From Actinomadura rudentiformis (GTDB taxonomy: Bacteria; Actinomycetota; Actinomycetes; Streptosporangiales; Streptosporangiaceae): 64,000 nt of DNA. Of the stretch, positions 51,674 to 60,267 are shown piece by piece (the first letter of the stretch is position 1; each line of letters starts with the position of its first letter). The DNA is taken from NCBI RefSeq assembly GCF_008923185.1, contig NZ_WBMT01000025.1, forward strand, positions 62,001 through 126,000. The letters are read 5' to 3'. Both the position numbers and the translations under genes were made by a program. The notes beneath the pieces were generated by a model. That model saw nothing but the letters and a program-made list of their open reading frames with translations, ran no database searches and was not told the origin of the DNA.

Positions 51674-51736
51674 CTACGTCACGCTCAGCAGCGAGGTCTT
51701 CTCGTCGAGCGTCAGTTCAGATGCTTGTGAAGTCAT
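51674..51736 (-). pseudogene. N-terminal stub of a GH3 beta-glucosidase
   Basis: A 20-codon frame with AAGGA before its ATG reads MTSQASELTLDEKTSLLSVT and then stops. LTLDEKTSLLS is the conserved start of GH3 beta-glucosidases. It lies 31 bases after the GH2 gene on the same strand, where a next operon gene would be. The remaining 700 or more codons are absent, so the gene was cut by a deletion or rearrangement. Confidence 0.62.
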
Positions 51737-51767
51737 GAATGCGATTCCTTGTTCTTGAGCGACTGGC

Positions 51768-54700
51768 TTAGCGCTCGATCGTCAGTCGCCACTCCCAGTC
51801 GTAATGACGGCACGAGAGCCTGTGCCACGGGCGGGTGTCCGGACCCAGAGCGCCGGTGCCGACTCCGCGATGCGCCACGTCAAGATGGACGATGGTGGTG
51901 GCGTTGCGGGGCAGTTCCCACCAGTGCGCGGCCGCCTCCAGCTCGGCGACCGAAAAGCGGCTGACGTTCATGTGCAGCGGACCGGCGTGCCGGGTTCGCA
52001 CCTTGCCCGCCGGCCCGCTGAGCTCCAGCGCGGTCACCGCGCCGCGCGTGCCGTTCTCCTGCGGAAGGATGTAAGGAACGGCCAAGCCGTCAATGCTGCT
52101 CTCCCACGTGCCTAGCAGGGCCGAGGCGCACCGGTCGGGATAGTTCTCCCAAGGTCCGAGACCGGTCCAGCGCACGCGGTCGAATCCCTCGCCGAGCTCG
52201 AATTCCATGCCCACGCGGAGCGTCTCCTCGACTTCGGGTAGCTCCACGGTCTCGTGGAGAACCCAGTCGGCGTCGTCGAGCGCGGTAATGGTCCGCCGGT
52301 GCACGACCTCGTCGCCGAAAGCGGTCTTGTATCGGGTGGTGACGACGACCATGCCCTCCGTTTTGTCCATCTGCACGTCCGCGGGGATCAACTCGAAAAA
52401 GCCGGTACGCACGAATCGGTTGTCCAGGGGGAAGGAGCCGTCGTTGTCGGTGAGGGCACGCCACAGTGAAAGGCGCGGTGCCCGGCGCAACAGCGGATGT
52501 GTGAGGACGCCGTCGCTCGGAACCCCGGCCACGTGATGCGGCGACGACGTGAGGGGCTTCGGCGCCCGCGGCAGGCGCACCTGCTCGATGGCGACCTCCG
52601 TGCCGGCCTGTGCCCACATCGTCGAGTACCGCGTGCGGATCGTGACGGTCAGTGCCAGGGCCGAGCCATCCGCGAGTTGTTCACGGAGGGACGCGGGGAT
52701 GTCGACGGCGGTCTCGCTCCCTGGTGCGAGGTCGGGCGTGGGGATGGTGACCGGGTCGTGAGGGCGGCTATCGGTTTCGACGCGCAGTTCCATGGTGTAA
52801 CCACTGATGTCGGAAAAGGTCTGCCGGTTGCGCAGGGTGAACGCACCAGAGCGGACTTCCTCCGCGGTTGCCGAGACCCGTACCGGGCTGAACAGCCCGC
52901 GGGCCTCGTAGAGGGCGGGCTTGGGCGTGAGGTCGGGGAACACCAGACCGTTGAGCACGGTCACCCCGTCGTTCGGCTGGTCGCCGAAGTCTCCGCCGTA
53001 ACGGTAGGCGCCATCCCCGTCCGGATCGAGCGCGTGATCCTTGAACTGCCAGATGAAGCCGCCCTGCAGCCCGGGCAGCGTTTCGATCAATGCCCAGTAG
53101 TAGGCCAGGCCTCCTGTCGAGTTGCCCTGACTGTACGCGTACTCGCACATGATCAGAGGCCGGTCGCCGCGAGGATCGGCCGCGTACGCCTCGATGCTCG
53201 CGAATGACGGGTACATCGGGCACACGATGTCGGTGGCGGCGTGCCCCGTATGCCAGTCGATGGTGATGGCGCCCTCGTAGTGCAACGGCCGGGTGGGGTC
53301 GGCCGCTCGGATCCAGGCGGCGGCGGCATCGTGGCCGGGACCGTAACCGGTCTCGTTGCCGAGCGACCAGATGATCACCGAGGGGTGGTTGCGGTCGCGC
53401 AGCACCATCCGCGAGACGCGTTCGACGAACTCGGGCAGGTACCGGGGATCGGCGGGCAGCGTGGTGAGAAACGCGTGCCCTTCGATGTCGGCCTCGTCCA
53501 CCACATAGAAACCGATCTCGTCGCAGAGATCCAGGAACACCGGGTCGTTGGGGTAGTGCGAGGTGCGAACGGCGTTGACGTTGAACCTCTTCAGGAGGCT
53601 GAGTTCGGCGAGCATCGTCTCGGGGGAGAGCACGCGTCCGGTGCGCGGGTCGACGTCATGGCGGTTGACCCCTTGGATCAGGATCCGCCGGCCGTTGACG
53701 AGCAGATCCCGTCCCTCGATCCGCACCCGGCGGTAGCCGATCCTGGTGCGCGTCTCGTCGGCGACCTCCCCGGCCGGAGACACCAATTGGACGAGAAGGT
53801 CTTCCAGATGCGGGGTCTCCGCGGTCCACGGGGGCACGTCCAGGCCGTTGAGTGCGAAGGTCGCGGTGCCGGGCCGCTGTGCGGGCCTCAGGTGGTTCCT
53901 GATGGCGTCGCCGGTCGCGCGCTTGTCCGGGGGGAGGGCCATGCCCGCAGCGGTTTCGCTCAGCAGGTCCATCGTGTCCGGCGGGATCAGCGGCTGATGC
54001 CGGGTCGAGCGGTCCTGCGGAAGCACGGGCGGGGTCTGCGGTGGTATCCGCGCAGCCACGGGCGCCGTTGAAGACTGGCCGAGCGTCTCGATCCGGACCT
54101 GCCAGCCGGTGTCGTCGAGGCCGGCCAAGCCCTCGGTGGCGACGGTGACCCGCAGGCTGCCCAGCGCGGTGGCCGGGTCCCAATCGGCGACCACGTCGAG
54201 GTCGGCGAGCCGGATCAGCGGGACGGAGTACAAGAAGACCGAACGGCTGAGACCCGCCTGCCACCATTGGTCCTGGTCCTCCAGGTAGGTGGCGGCGGAC
54301 CATTTGCTCAGCCGCAGCTCGAAGGTGCTCGTCTCGTCGTGCAGGAGGTCGGTGACGTCGAACTCGGCGGCCAGGTGCGAGTCTGAGCTCATGCCGGCCG
54401 GTCGGCCGTTGACGTACACCTGCAGCAGCCCTTCGGCGGCCCCTACGTGCAGGATGACCCGGCGGTCAGGGGGCGGCGAGAACTCGACCGTGCGGCGGTA
54501 CACCCCGGTGGGGTTGTGCGAGGGGACGTGCGGTGGGATCTCGTCGAAGGGCATGACGACGTTGGTGTAGTGCGGCCGGTCGCGGTCCTCGTGCATCGTC
54601 CACAGGCTTGGCACGTCCACGGTCTTCCACGCATCCGCGATCGGCATGTCGGGGGCGTCGAGGAGCTGGAAGTCCCATGGCCCGTCGAGGTCGATCTCGG

Positions 54701-54803
54701 GAAGGCGACGCAGGGCGTGCATGGGAAGTCGTCCCGGGTGCCGCAGCCCGGCGTCGTTCCCGGGAGCAGGCAGGTGCGATGCCAAGGTTCTCAGTTCTCG
54801 CAT
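51768..54803 (-). CDS. GH2 beta-galactosidase (LacZ-type)
   Basis: This 1011-residue five-domain LacZ-type enzyme has a sugar-binding domain (GVYRRTVEFSPPPDRRVILHVGAAEG), the TIM barrel with acid/base Glu in WSLGNETGYG (about residue 483), and the nucleophile Glu in MCEYAYSQGNS (about residue 553). The C-terminal domain is of the beta-galactosidase small-chain type (GMEFELGEGFDRVRWTGLGPWENYPDR). No signal peptide is seen, so it acts in the cytoplasm. Its ATG is four bases after the hsaE stop, so it is part of the hsaDACE operon. Galactose-bearing steroid glycosides would be natural substrates. Confidence 0.9.
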   Translation of the reverse strand: MRELRTLASHLPAPGNDAGLRHPGRLPMHALRRLPEIDLDGPWDFQLLDAPDMPIADAWKTVDVPSLWTMHEDRDRPHYTNVVMPFDEIPPHVPSHNPTGVYRRTVEFSPPPDRRVILHVGAAEGLLQVYVNGRPAGMSSDSHLAAEFDVTDLLHDETSTFELRLSKWSAATYLEDQDQWWQAGLSRSVFLYSVPLIRLADLDVVADWDPATALGSLRVTVATEGLAGLDDTGWQVRIETLGQSSTAPVAARIPPQTPPVLPQDRSTRHQPLIPPDTMDLLSETAAGMALPPDKRATGDAIRNHLRPAQRPGTATFALNGLDVPPWTAETPHLEDLLVQLVSPAGEVADETRTRIGYRRVRIEGRDLLVNGRRILIQGVNRHDVDPRTGRVLSPETMLAELSLLKRFNVNAVRTSHYPNDPVFLDLCDEIGFYVVDEADIEGHAFLTTLPADPRYLPEFVERVSRMVLRDRNHPSVIIWSLGNETGYGPGHDAAAAWIRAADPTRPLHYEGAITIDWHTGHAATDIVCPMYPSFASIEAYAADPRGDRPLIMCEYAYSQGNSTGGLAYYWALIETLPGLQGGFIWQFKDHALDPDGDGAYRYGGDFGDQPNDGVTVLNGLVFPDLTPKPALYEARGLFSPVRVSATAEEVRSGAFTLRNRQTFSDISGYTMELRVETDSRPHDPVTIPTPDLAPGSETAVDIPASLREQLADGSALALTVTIRTRYSTMWAQAGTEVAIEQVRLPRAPKPLTSSPHHVAGVPSDGVLTHPLLRRAPRLSLWRALTDNDGSFPLDNRFVRTGFFELIPADVQMDKTEGMVVVTTRYKTAFGDEVVHRRTITALDDADWVLHETVELPEVEETLRVGMEFELGEGFDRVRWTGLGPWENYPDRCASALLGTWESSIDGLAVPYILPQENGTRGAVTALELSGPAGKVRTRHAGPLHMNVSRFSVAELEAAAHWWELPRNATTIVHLDVAHRGVGTGALGPDTRPWHRLSCRHYDWEWRLTIER

Positions 54804-54807
54804 TCGG

Positions 54808-55620
54808 TCATGCCTCGGTTCGCTCCGGGGCCTCCGCGACGTGCAGGGAGACGGAGCCGAGGCGGTCGAACTCGGCGACGAACACGTCGCCGGCGTTCAT
54901 CGGCACGGCGGCGTGCAGCGCCCCGGTCATCACCAGATGGCCGGGTTCCAGCGCGATCCCGTTGCGGCCGAGGACGTTCGCCAGCCACGCCACCACGGCG
55001 ACCGGGTCGCCGAGGGCGGCGGCGCCCGCGCCGGTGTCGACCAGTTCGCCGTTGCGGGTGAGCACCATGCCGACCAGCCGTGGATCGGGCAGATCGGCGA
55101 ACGGCACCGCGGTCGGGGAGACGGCCATGGCTCCGTTGGAGGCGAGATCCGCGACGGTGTCGGCGAGCTTGATCCGCCAGTCCTCGATCCGGGAGTCGAC
55201 GATCTCCAGCCCGGCCAGCACGCCGGAGATGGCCGCGCGCGCCTGCGCGTAGGTGACGTCCGGTCCCTCCAGGCGGCCGCCGAGAACGAAGACGATCTCG
55301 GCTTCGATCTTGGGTGCGATGAATCGGTCCAGGGGGACCGTCCCGGCGTCGGGGTAGACCGTCGAGGCGAGGACCGGCCCGTAGTCAGGGGAGTCCACGC
55401 CGAGCATGCGCTGCATCGGCACGGAGGTCACTCCGCACTTGTAGCCGATGATCTCTTCGCCGTCGGCGAGCAGCAGGGAGATCAGCTCGCGCTGGATGGC
55501 GTACCCGTCGTCCATCCCCAGGGAGGAGTCCTCATCGGTGAACGGCGGGATCGGCTTTCGGGAGGCCCGTGCTTCATACAGAGCGCGGGCACAGGCCGCC
55601 GCTCGCGAGGAGCTCATCAT
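54808..55620 (-). CDS. hsaE: 2-hydroxypenta/hexa-2,4-dienoate hydratase
   Basis: This 270-residue hydratase of the MhpD/HsaE family has IIGYKCGVTSVPMQRMLGVDSPDYGPVLAS, APKIEAEIVFVLGG (metal Glu residues) and GLEIVDSRIEDWRIKLADTVADLASNGA. It hydrates the dienoate released by HsaD, and HsaF and HsaG then finish the fragment. Two ATGs stand together at 55620 and 55617. It follows hsaC after seven bases and is followed by the GH2 gene after four. Confidence 0.92.
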   Translation of the reverse strand: MMSSSRAAACARALYEARASRKPIPPFTDEDSSLGMDDGYAIQRELISLLLADGEEIIGYKCGVTSVPMQRMLGVDSPDYGPVLASTVYPDAGTVPLDRFIAPKIEAEIVFVLGGRLEGPDVTYAQARAAISGVLAGLEIVDSRIEDWRIKLADTVADLASNGAMAVSPTAVPFADLPDPRLVGMVLTRNGELVDTGAGAAALGDPVAVVAWLANVLGRNGIALEPGHLVMTGALHAAVPMNAGDVFVAEFDRLGSVSLHVAEAPERTEA

Positions 55621-55627
55621 CCCGGGT

Positions 55628-56542
55628 TCACGCCTGGGGTGGGACGAAGGCCGCCAGCGGCTCCGCGCCCGACCAGTCGTGGCCCCAGTAACTGTCCGCG
55701 GTGATCTCCTCGGCTGTGTAGTAGCGCTCGTCGACTCGCAGGCCGTCGGTGCCGTACTCGATGTCCCAGCCGCCGGGCGCCCGGACGTAGAAGGAGATCA
55801 TCTTGTCGTTGGTGTGGCGGCCGAGTGTGGAGGACACGGAGAAGCCGAGCCTGTTCACGTGGTCCAAGGCGCGCCCGACCGCGTCGAGCGTGTCGACCTC
55901 CACCATGAGGTGGACGAGGCCCGGGTCGCCCTGGTGCGGGGCGGGGCAGATCGCCAGGCTGTGGTGGCGCTCGTTGATCCCGAGGAAGCGCACCCGTACC
56001 GGATGGCCCGCCGCCTCGGCGACCTTCATCGCGCCGCGCGGCCGGAAGCCGAGCACTTCGCAGTAGAACGCGACGGCCTCCTCCGGACGGGGCGTCGGAA
56101 GGACGACATGCCCCATGCCTTGGGGGCCGGTGATGAATCGCTGGTCCAACCCCGTGCGGAGGGGGCCGTGGTCGAGCACAGGGCCGAAGAACACCTCGAC
56201 CGGCGTCCCGACCGGGTCGGTGAAAGCGATTGCCGCCTCGACGTTCCGCTCGGCGGACTCGGCGGCGGACAACACGGTCACCTCGATGCCGGCCTTCTCC
56301 ACCGCCTCCCGGACGGAGGCCAGAGCGTACTGGTCGCGGACCTCCCAGCCGACCGCGAGCACACGGTCGGACTCACCGGGCAGCACCGCCAGCCGATGGC
56401 GGCGCTCGTCCATGCGCAGATACAGACCCTCGGGGTCAGGCCCGGAGCCCTCCGCGAAGCCGAGCGCGTCGATCGCCAGCTCGCGCCAGCGGCCGACGTC
56501 GGTCGCTTGAACCTGCAAGTAGCCGAGTCCTCGGATGGACAT
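55628..56542 (-). CDS. hsaC: 3,4-DHSA extradiol dioxygenase
   Basis: This 304-residue type I extradiol dioxygenase has iron ligands His145 (GMGHVVLP), His211 (LVHLMVEV) and Glu262 (WDIEYG); His145 equals the known HsaC numbering. It splits the catechol ring A of 3,4-DHSA (4,5 cleavage). I start it at 56542, where GGGAGG precedes the ATG, rather than five codons upstream. Confidence 0.94.
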   Translation of the reverse strand: MSIRGLGYLQVQATDVGRWRELAIDALGFAEGSGPDPEGLYLRMDERRHRLAVLPGESDRVLAVGWEVRDQYALASVREAVEKAGIEVTVLSAAESAERNVEAAIAFTDPVGTPVEVFFGPVLDHGPLRTGLDQRFITGPQGMGHVVLPTPRPEEAVAFYCEVLGFRPRGAMKVAEAAGHPVRVRFLGINERHHSLAICPAPHQGDPGLVHLMVEVDTLDAVGRALDHVNRLGFSVSSTLGRHTNDKMISFYVRAPGGWDIEYGTDGLRVDERYYTAEEITADSYWGHDWSGAEPLAAFVPPQA

Positions 56543-56568
56543 CGGTGTGCCTCCCATCGGCGGAGTGG

Positions 56569-57756
56569 TCAGATCATCGAGCGCATCGGGCCCTGCGGGG
56601 GTTCGATGTCCAGGTCTGTGAGCGCCGAGGCGTGGTAGACCGAGCCCGGAACGTGGATGGCGTGGGCCAGCCCGACGTGGGCATCGCGCCAGAACCGCTG
56701 GATCGGATTGTCGTTGCGCATGGCGTTGCCCCCGGAACGCAGGACGATCTCGTTCATGGCCTGGACGGCCCGCCAGGCCGCCCGAACCTGGGCCCGGCGC
56801 CCGGCCGCCCGGCCGGCGAAGGTGACCTCGCCGCCGGCCGCGACCGTGTCGTACATACGGCAGGCGTTGTCCAGGAATCGGATTCGCGAAGTCGCGATCT
56901 CCTCGGCCGCCTCACTGAGGGCGTACAGGGAGTACGGATCGTCTCTGACCTTGGTCCCGGTGATCTGGATCCGGTCGCGCTGGTAGGCCAGGTGGTGGGC
57001 GAGCGCGCCCTCGGCCATGCCGATGACGGCGGCGGTGATACCGAGGGGGAACATGCACGAGAACGGCACGTGGTAGACGGGGTCGTCCAGCCCGGATTCG
57101 CGGGCGGCCTCACCGCTGATGACCTTGGCGAAGGGAAGCGCCCGGTGCTCGGGGACGAAGGCATCGCGGACGATGATGTCCTTGCTGCCGGTGCCCTTGA
57201 GCCCGGCCACATCCCAGGAGCCCTCGACGATCTCGTAGTCGCGCCGGGGCAGCACCATGTGGAGTCCGGCAGGCGGCTGGACGGGCTTCCCGTCGGTGTC
57301 GCCGAGCAGCGCGCCCAGGAAGATCCAGTCGCAGTGGTCGGTGCCGGAGGAGAACTGCCACCGCCCGTTGAAGACGTAGCCGCCATCGACGGGCCGGGCG
57401 ACACCCATCGGCGCGTACGGCGAGGCGATCCAGGTGTCAGGGTCGTCACCCCACACCTCCCGCTGGACCTCGGGGGAGGCCAGCGCCATCTCCCACGGGT
57501 GGACGCCGACGATCCCGGCGACCCAGCCGGTCGACCCGTCGAGCGCGGATATTCCCATGACGGTCTCGGCGAACTCTCGCGGGTGGGCCTCCATGCCTCC
57601 GTACGTCCGGGGTTGCAGCATCCGGATCGCGCCCGAGTCGCGCAGGGCCTTGACGGCCGGCTCCTCGAGCCTGCCAAGCCGTTCGTTGACGGGGCCGAGC
57701 GCGCGGATCTCCTCGGCCCGTTCCATCAGGGTGTTGAGGACGCGGTTGGTCATCAT
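56569..57756 (-). CDS. hsaA: 3-HSA hydroxylase, oxygenase component
   Basis: This 395-residue flavin-dependent monooxygenase has the acyl-CoA dehydrogenase fold. It contains STGWVAGIVGVHPWEMALASP, WQFSSGTDHCDWIFLGALLG and NPIQRFWRDAHVGLAHAIHVP. TGAGGAG precedes the ATG pair. It is in the hsaD-hsaA-hsaC-hsaE operon, which makes it the best candidate for HsaA, converting 3-HSA to 3,4-DHSA with HsaB. It is closely similar to paralogue 1 at 18237. Confidence 0.88.
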   Translation of the reverse strand: MMTNRVLNTLMERAEEIRALGPVNERLGRLEEPAVKALRDSGAIRMLQPRTYGGMEAHPREFAETVMGISALDGSTGWVAGIVGVHPWEMALASPEVQREVWGDDPDTWIASPYAPMGVARPVDGGYVFNGRWQFSSGTDHCDWIFLGALLGDTDGKPVQPPAGLHMVLPRRDYEIVEGSWDVAGLKGTGSKDIIVRDAFVPEHRALPFAKVISGEAARESGLDDPVYHVPFSCMFPLGITAAVIGMAEGALAHHLAYQRDRIQITGTKVRDDPYSLYALSEAAEEIATSRIRFLDNACRMYDTVAAGGEVTFAGRAAGRRAQVRAAWRAVQAMNEIVLRSGGNAMRNDNPIQRFWRDAHVGLAHAIHVPGSVYHASALTDLDIEPPQGPMRSMI

Positions 57757-57764
57757 GGGTCTCC

Positions 57765-58628
57765 TCAGCCGTCCTTGCGGGTGAGGAAGGAGAGGACGAC
57801 GCTCTCCCAAGCGTCCTTCTGCTCGATCATCACCCAGTGGCCGCAGTCGGGGAAGACGTGCACCTCGACGTCGGGGATCGTCCGCATGGGCAGCAGCGCC
57901 ATGTCGACGGGGCTGACCCGGTCGTCGCGGCCCCAAGTGATCAGGGTGCGGGCCTTCAGCTTGTGCAGCATGGCCCAGTAAGGCGGGGTGTCGGCCGCTG
58001 CTGCCGCGGCTGTGCCGGCGGCGAACGCGGCCTTCCCGTACATCCGCCTTGCGCTCTCGAGGGTGGCGGGGTCGGTGGCCTGCTGCCAGCGCTCCTCGAT
58101 CAGCTCCTCGGTGACCAGCGCCGGGTTGTACACCATGGAGTGCAGCCACTGGACGAGGGCTTCGCGGGTGGGGTGGTCGGTGAACTCCTGAAGCAGGCGG
58201 ATGCCCTCGCCGGGCGCGGGGCTGAGCAGGCTCCTGCCGACGCCGCCGATGGTCACCAGCCGCCTGATGCGCTCGGGGTGGGCGAGCGCGACCTGGACGC
58301 CGATGATCCCGCCCATTGAGTTGCCGATGACATCGACCTGGGGGAGGCCGAGGCCGTCGAGGAAGCGGGTGACGGCCGCCCCGGCGGCGATCATGGGATG
58401 CTGGTCGGTCGGGTCGCTGACGCCGAACCCGGGAAGTTCCAGGATCAGGCAGCGGAACCGCTCCGCGAGCACCGGCAGGTTCCCGCGGAAGTTGCGCCAG
58501 CCGGTGACGCCGGGCCCGGAACCGTGCAGCAGCAGGAGAGGCGGGCCTTCGCCCGCCTCGTGGTAGCGCAGGACGCCGCTGTCGGTAGCGAGCTCCCGCA
58601 GGGTCGACGCGTGGGTCAACTCCGTCAT
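57765..58628 (-). CDS. hsaD: 4,9-DSHA C-C hydrolase
   Basis: This 287-residue alpha/beta hydrolase has HGSGPGVTGW (oxyanion), the nucleophile Ser104 in IGNSMGG, an Asp in WGRDDRV (about 236) and His264 in DCGHWVMIEQ. It cleaves the meta-cleavage product into the dienoate and the HIP acid (DOHNAA). It is first in the operon, and its promoter carries the shared palindrome at 58701. Confidence 0.93.
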   Translation of the reverse strand: MTELTHASTLRELATDSGVLRYHEAGEGPPLLLLHGSGPGVTGWRNFRGNLPVLAERFRCLILELPGFGVSDPTDQHPMIAAGAAVTRFLDGLGLPQVDVIGNSMGGIIGVQVALAHPERIRRLVTIGGVGRSLLSPAPGEGIRLLQEFTDHPTREALVQWLHSMVYNPALVTEELIEERWQQATDPATLESARRMYGKAAFAAGTAAAAAADTPPYWAMLHKLKARTLITWGRDDRVSPVDMALLPMRTIPDVEVHVFPDCGHWVMIEQKDAWESVVLSFLTRKDG

Positions 58629-58700
58629 TGGTGTCCTAACCGGGAAGTTCGGGGGCTTGCCGTGACGGTAGTCCGCGCCCGACTCGGGCCGCGCTCGCCG

Positions 58701-58715
58701 TCCCGATCAGTGGGA
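58701..58715. promoter_or_regulatory. Palindromic activator-type site upstream of the hsaD operon
   Basis: TCCCGATCAGTGGGA is identical to the 18136 copy. TACCGT (58670-58665) lies exactly 30 nt downstream on the minus strand. The site overlaps the stop codon of the Kst4D-like gene, so coding and control share bases. Confidence 0.65.
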
Positions 58716-60197
58716 GGGCTCGGCGGCGGACCACCCGGCGCGCCGGCCGAAGAACGTGCCGTCCCCGAGTGAGGTACCGCTGACATAGCCGTCCCCGTGG
58801 ATGCCGGAGGAGGCCCGCCCCGCCGCGAACAAACCTGCGATCGGCCGTCCCGAGACGTGCAGCACCTGCCCGTCGACCGTCGTGTGAAGCCCGCCGAGGG
58901 TGAATCCGGAGATCCCGGTCGCCTCCCGTCGGTTCTCCACGAACCTGGCCGCGACCCGCGGATCGACTGCGGCGAACGGTCCCTTGAGCTCGCGCAGCCA
59001 CTTCGCATCCTTGTGGAAGAGAGGGTCCTCACCGCGAGCGGCATGCCGGTTGTAGAGGTGGACGCTCATCTCCAGCACGCCCGGCGGCATTCCGAGTTCC
59101 TGCTCCAGTTCGGCCAGCGTCTCCGCCACATGTTCTGGCGGCGCGCCTGCGGAGGCGGCAGCGAAACCCTCCTCGTCGAGGATCAGCCACCAGGGGGCGG
59201 GCTGGCCGAGGGCTGCGTGGCTGAACCTCCCCGGGTACCCGTCCTCGCTGGTGAAACGCTGTCCGAGGGCGTTGACGAGGATGCCCCGGCACGCCATGGC
59301 CGGAGTCACCGTCAGTGCCGCCTCGACGCTCGCCATCCGGCGCGTGGCCGCCCCCAGCGCCGTTGCCATGAGGATTCCCCTGCCGTCATCGCCGCCGTCG
59401 CTGACCTTGCCGTGCCCGAGGAGCACCGGAGCGTGGTCGGCGAGCATCCGCTCGTTGTCGACGAAGCCCCCGGTGGTCAGCACGACAGCCTTGCGGGCCC
59501 GATACCGGACCGTCTCACCGAACCGCCGGGCCACCACTCCAGCGACGCGTCCCGATTCGTCGACGACAAGCGCCGCAGCCCGGGTGTCGGTGTGGCATCG
59601 GGCTCCGGCTTCCGTCGCCGCACCGACGAGCTTGTCCATGAGCAGACCACCTCCGTACCCGGCTACGGGTGGTCGGTGTCCGCGCGGAACCGGCCGGGCG
59701 AGCGTCGAGAACGGCCAGGCGTCCTCGCCGAGCCACATCAGCCCGTCCTCCGTCGGCGCCATCCATGCGGGTTCGGCGTACAGCGATTCTTGGAAGGGCA
59801 CCCCTCGCGCGCAGAGCCATTCGAAGTGTTCGACGCTTCCTTCGCAGTAGAGCCGCAGTTTTTCCGTGTCGGCATGCGGCCCCAGCGCGGCCTCAAGGTA
59901 GTCGAACATGTCCTCGGGCGTATCGATGAAGCCGCAGGCCTTCTGCACACTGGTACCGCCGCCGAGATAGATCTCACCGCCCGACTGGGCCGACGATCCG
60001 CCGGCGCCCGAGAACCGTTCGAGAACCAGCACGTCGGCTCCCGCCGACGCGGCTTCGAAGGCCGCGGCCGCCCCTGCGCATCCGAAGCCGACGATGACGA
60101 CGTCCGCGTCGTGCTCGAAGGACCCAACCGAGGCCAGGGAGACCGGCTCGACGACGCCGTCACCTGCCGGCGGATTGTCCCCGCGCTCGTAGGCCAT
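58707..60197 (-). CDS. FAD-dependent 3-ketosteroid dehydrogenase, Kst4D-like
   Basis: This 496-residue flavoprotein has DVVIVGFGCAGAAAAFEAASAGADVLVLERFSGAGGSSAQSGGEIYLGGG and a C-terminal GISGFTLGGLHTTVDG...GDGYVSGTSLGDGTFFGRRAG. The Tyr471-x-Ser473 pair in GYVSG resembles the Tyr-x-Ser active site reported for 3-ketosteroid delta4-(5alpha)-dehydrogenase, while a Tyr in SEDGYPGRF fits the second one. KstD proteins have YPGPG at this place, so this is not a second KstD. The start at 60197 (AAGGGA before it) is preferred over 60233, since the -10 hexamer covers the latter. Confidence 0.78.
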   Translation of the reverse strand: MAYERGDNPPAGDGVVEPVSLASVGSFEHDADVVIVGFGCAGAAAAFEAASAGADVLVLERFSGAGGSSAQSGGEIYLGGGTSVQKACGFIDTPEDMFDYLEAALGPHADTEKLRLYCEGSVEHFEWLCARGVPFQESLYAEPAWMAPTEDGLMWLGEDAWPFSTLARPVPRGHRPPVAGYGGGLLMDKLVGAATEAGARCHTDTRAAALVVDESGRVAGVVARRFGETVRYRARKAVVLTTGGFVDNERMLADHAPVLLGHGKVSDGGDDGRGILMATALGAATRRMASVEAALTVTPAMACRGILVNALGQRFTSEDGYPGRFSHAALGQPAPWWLILDEEGFAAASAGAPPEHVAETLAELEQELGMPPGVLEMSVHLYNRHAARGEDPLFHKDAKWLRELKGPFAAVDPRVAARFVENRREATGISGFTLGGLHTTVDGQVLHVSGRPIAGLFAAGRASSGIHGDGYVSGTSLGDGTFFGRRAGWSAAEPSH

Positions 60198-60267
60198 CGA
60201 TCCGTCCCTTCGCTGCGTGAATTCCAGCGTCATCGTAGGAAGGTGTCACGCCCGTGATCCCTGGCCT

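Noticed and set aside
58707..60197. Second KstD (delta1-dehydrogenase)
   Set aside because: The KstD C-terminal YPGPG segment is absent and a Tyr-x-Ser segment stands instead.
60198..60233. Longer N-terminus for the Kst4D-like protein (ATG at 60233)
   Set aside because: The ATG overlaps the predicted -10 hexamer and has no ribosome site, while the ATG at 60197 has AAGGGA in place.
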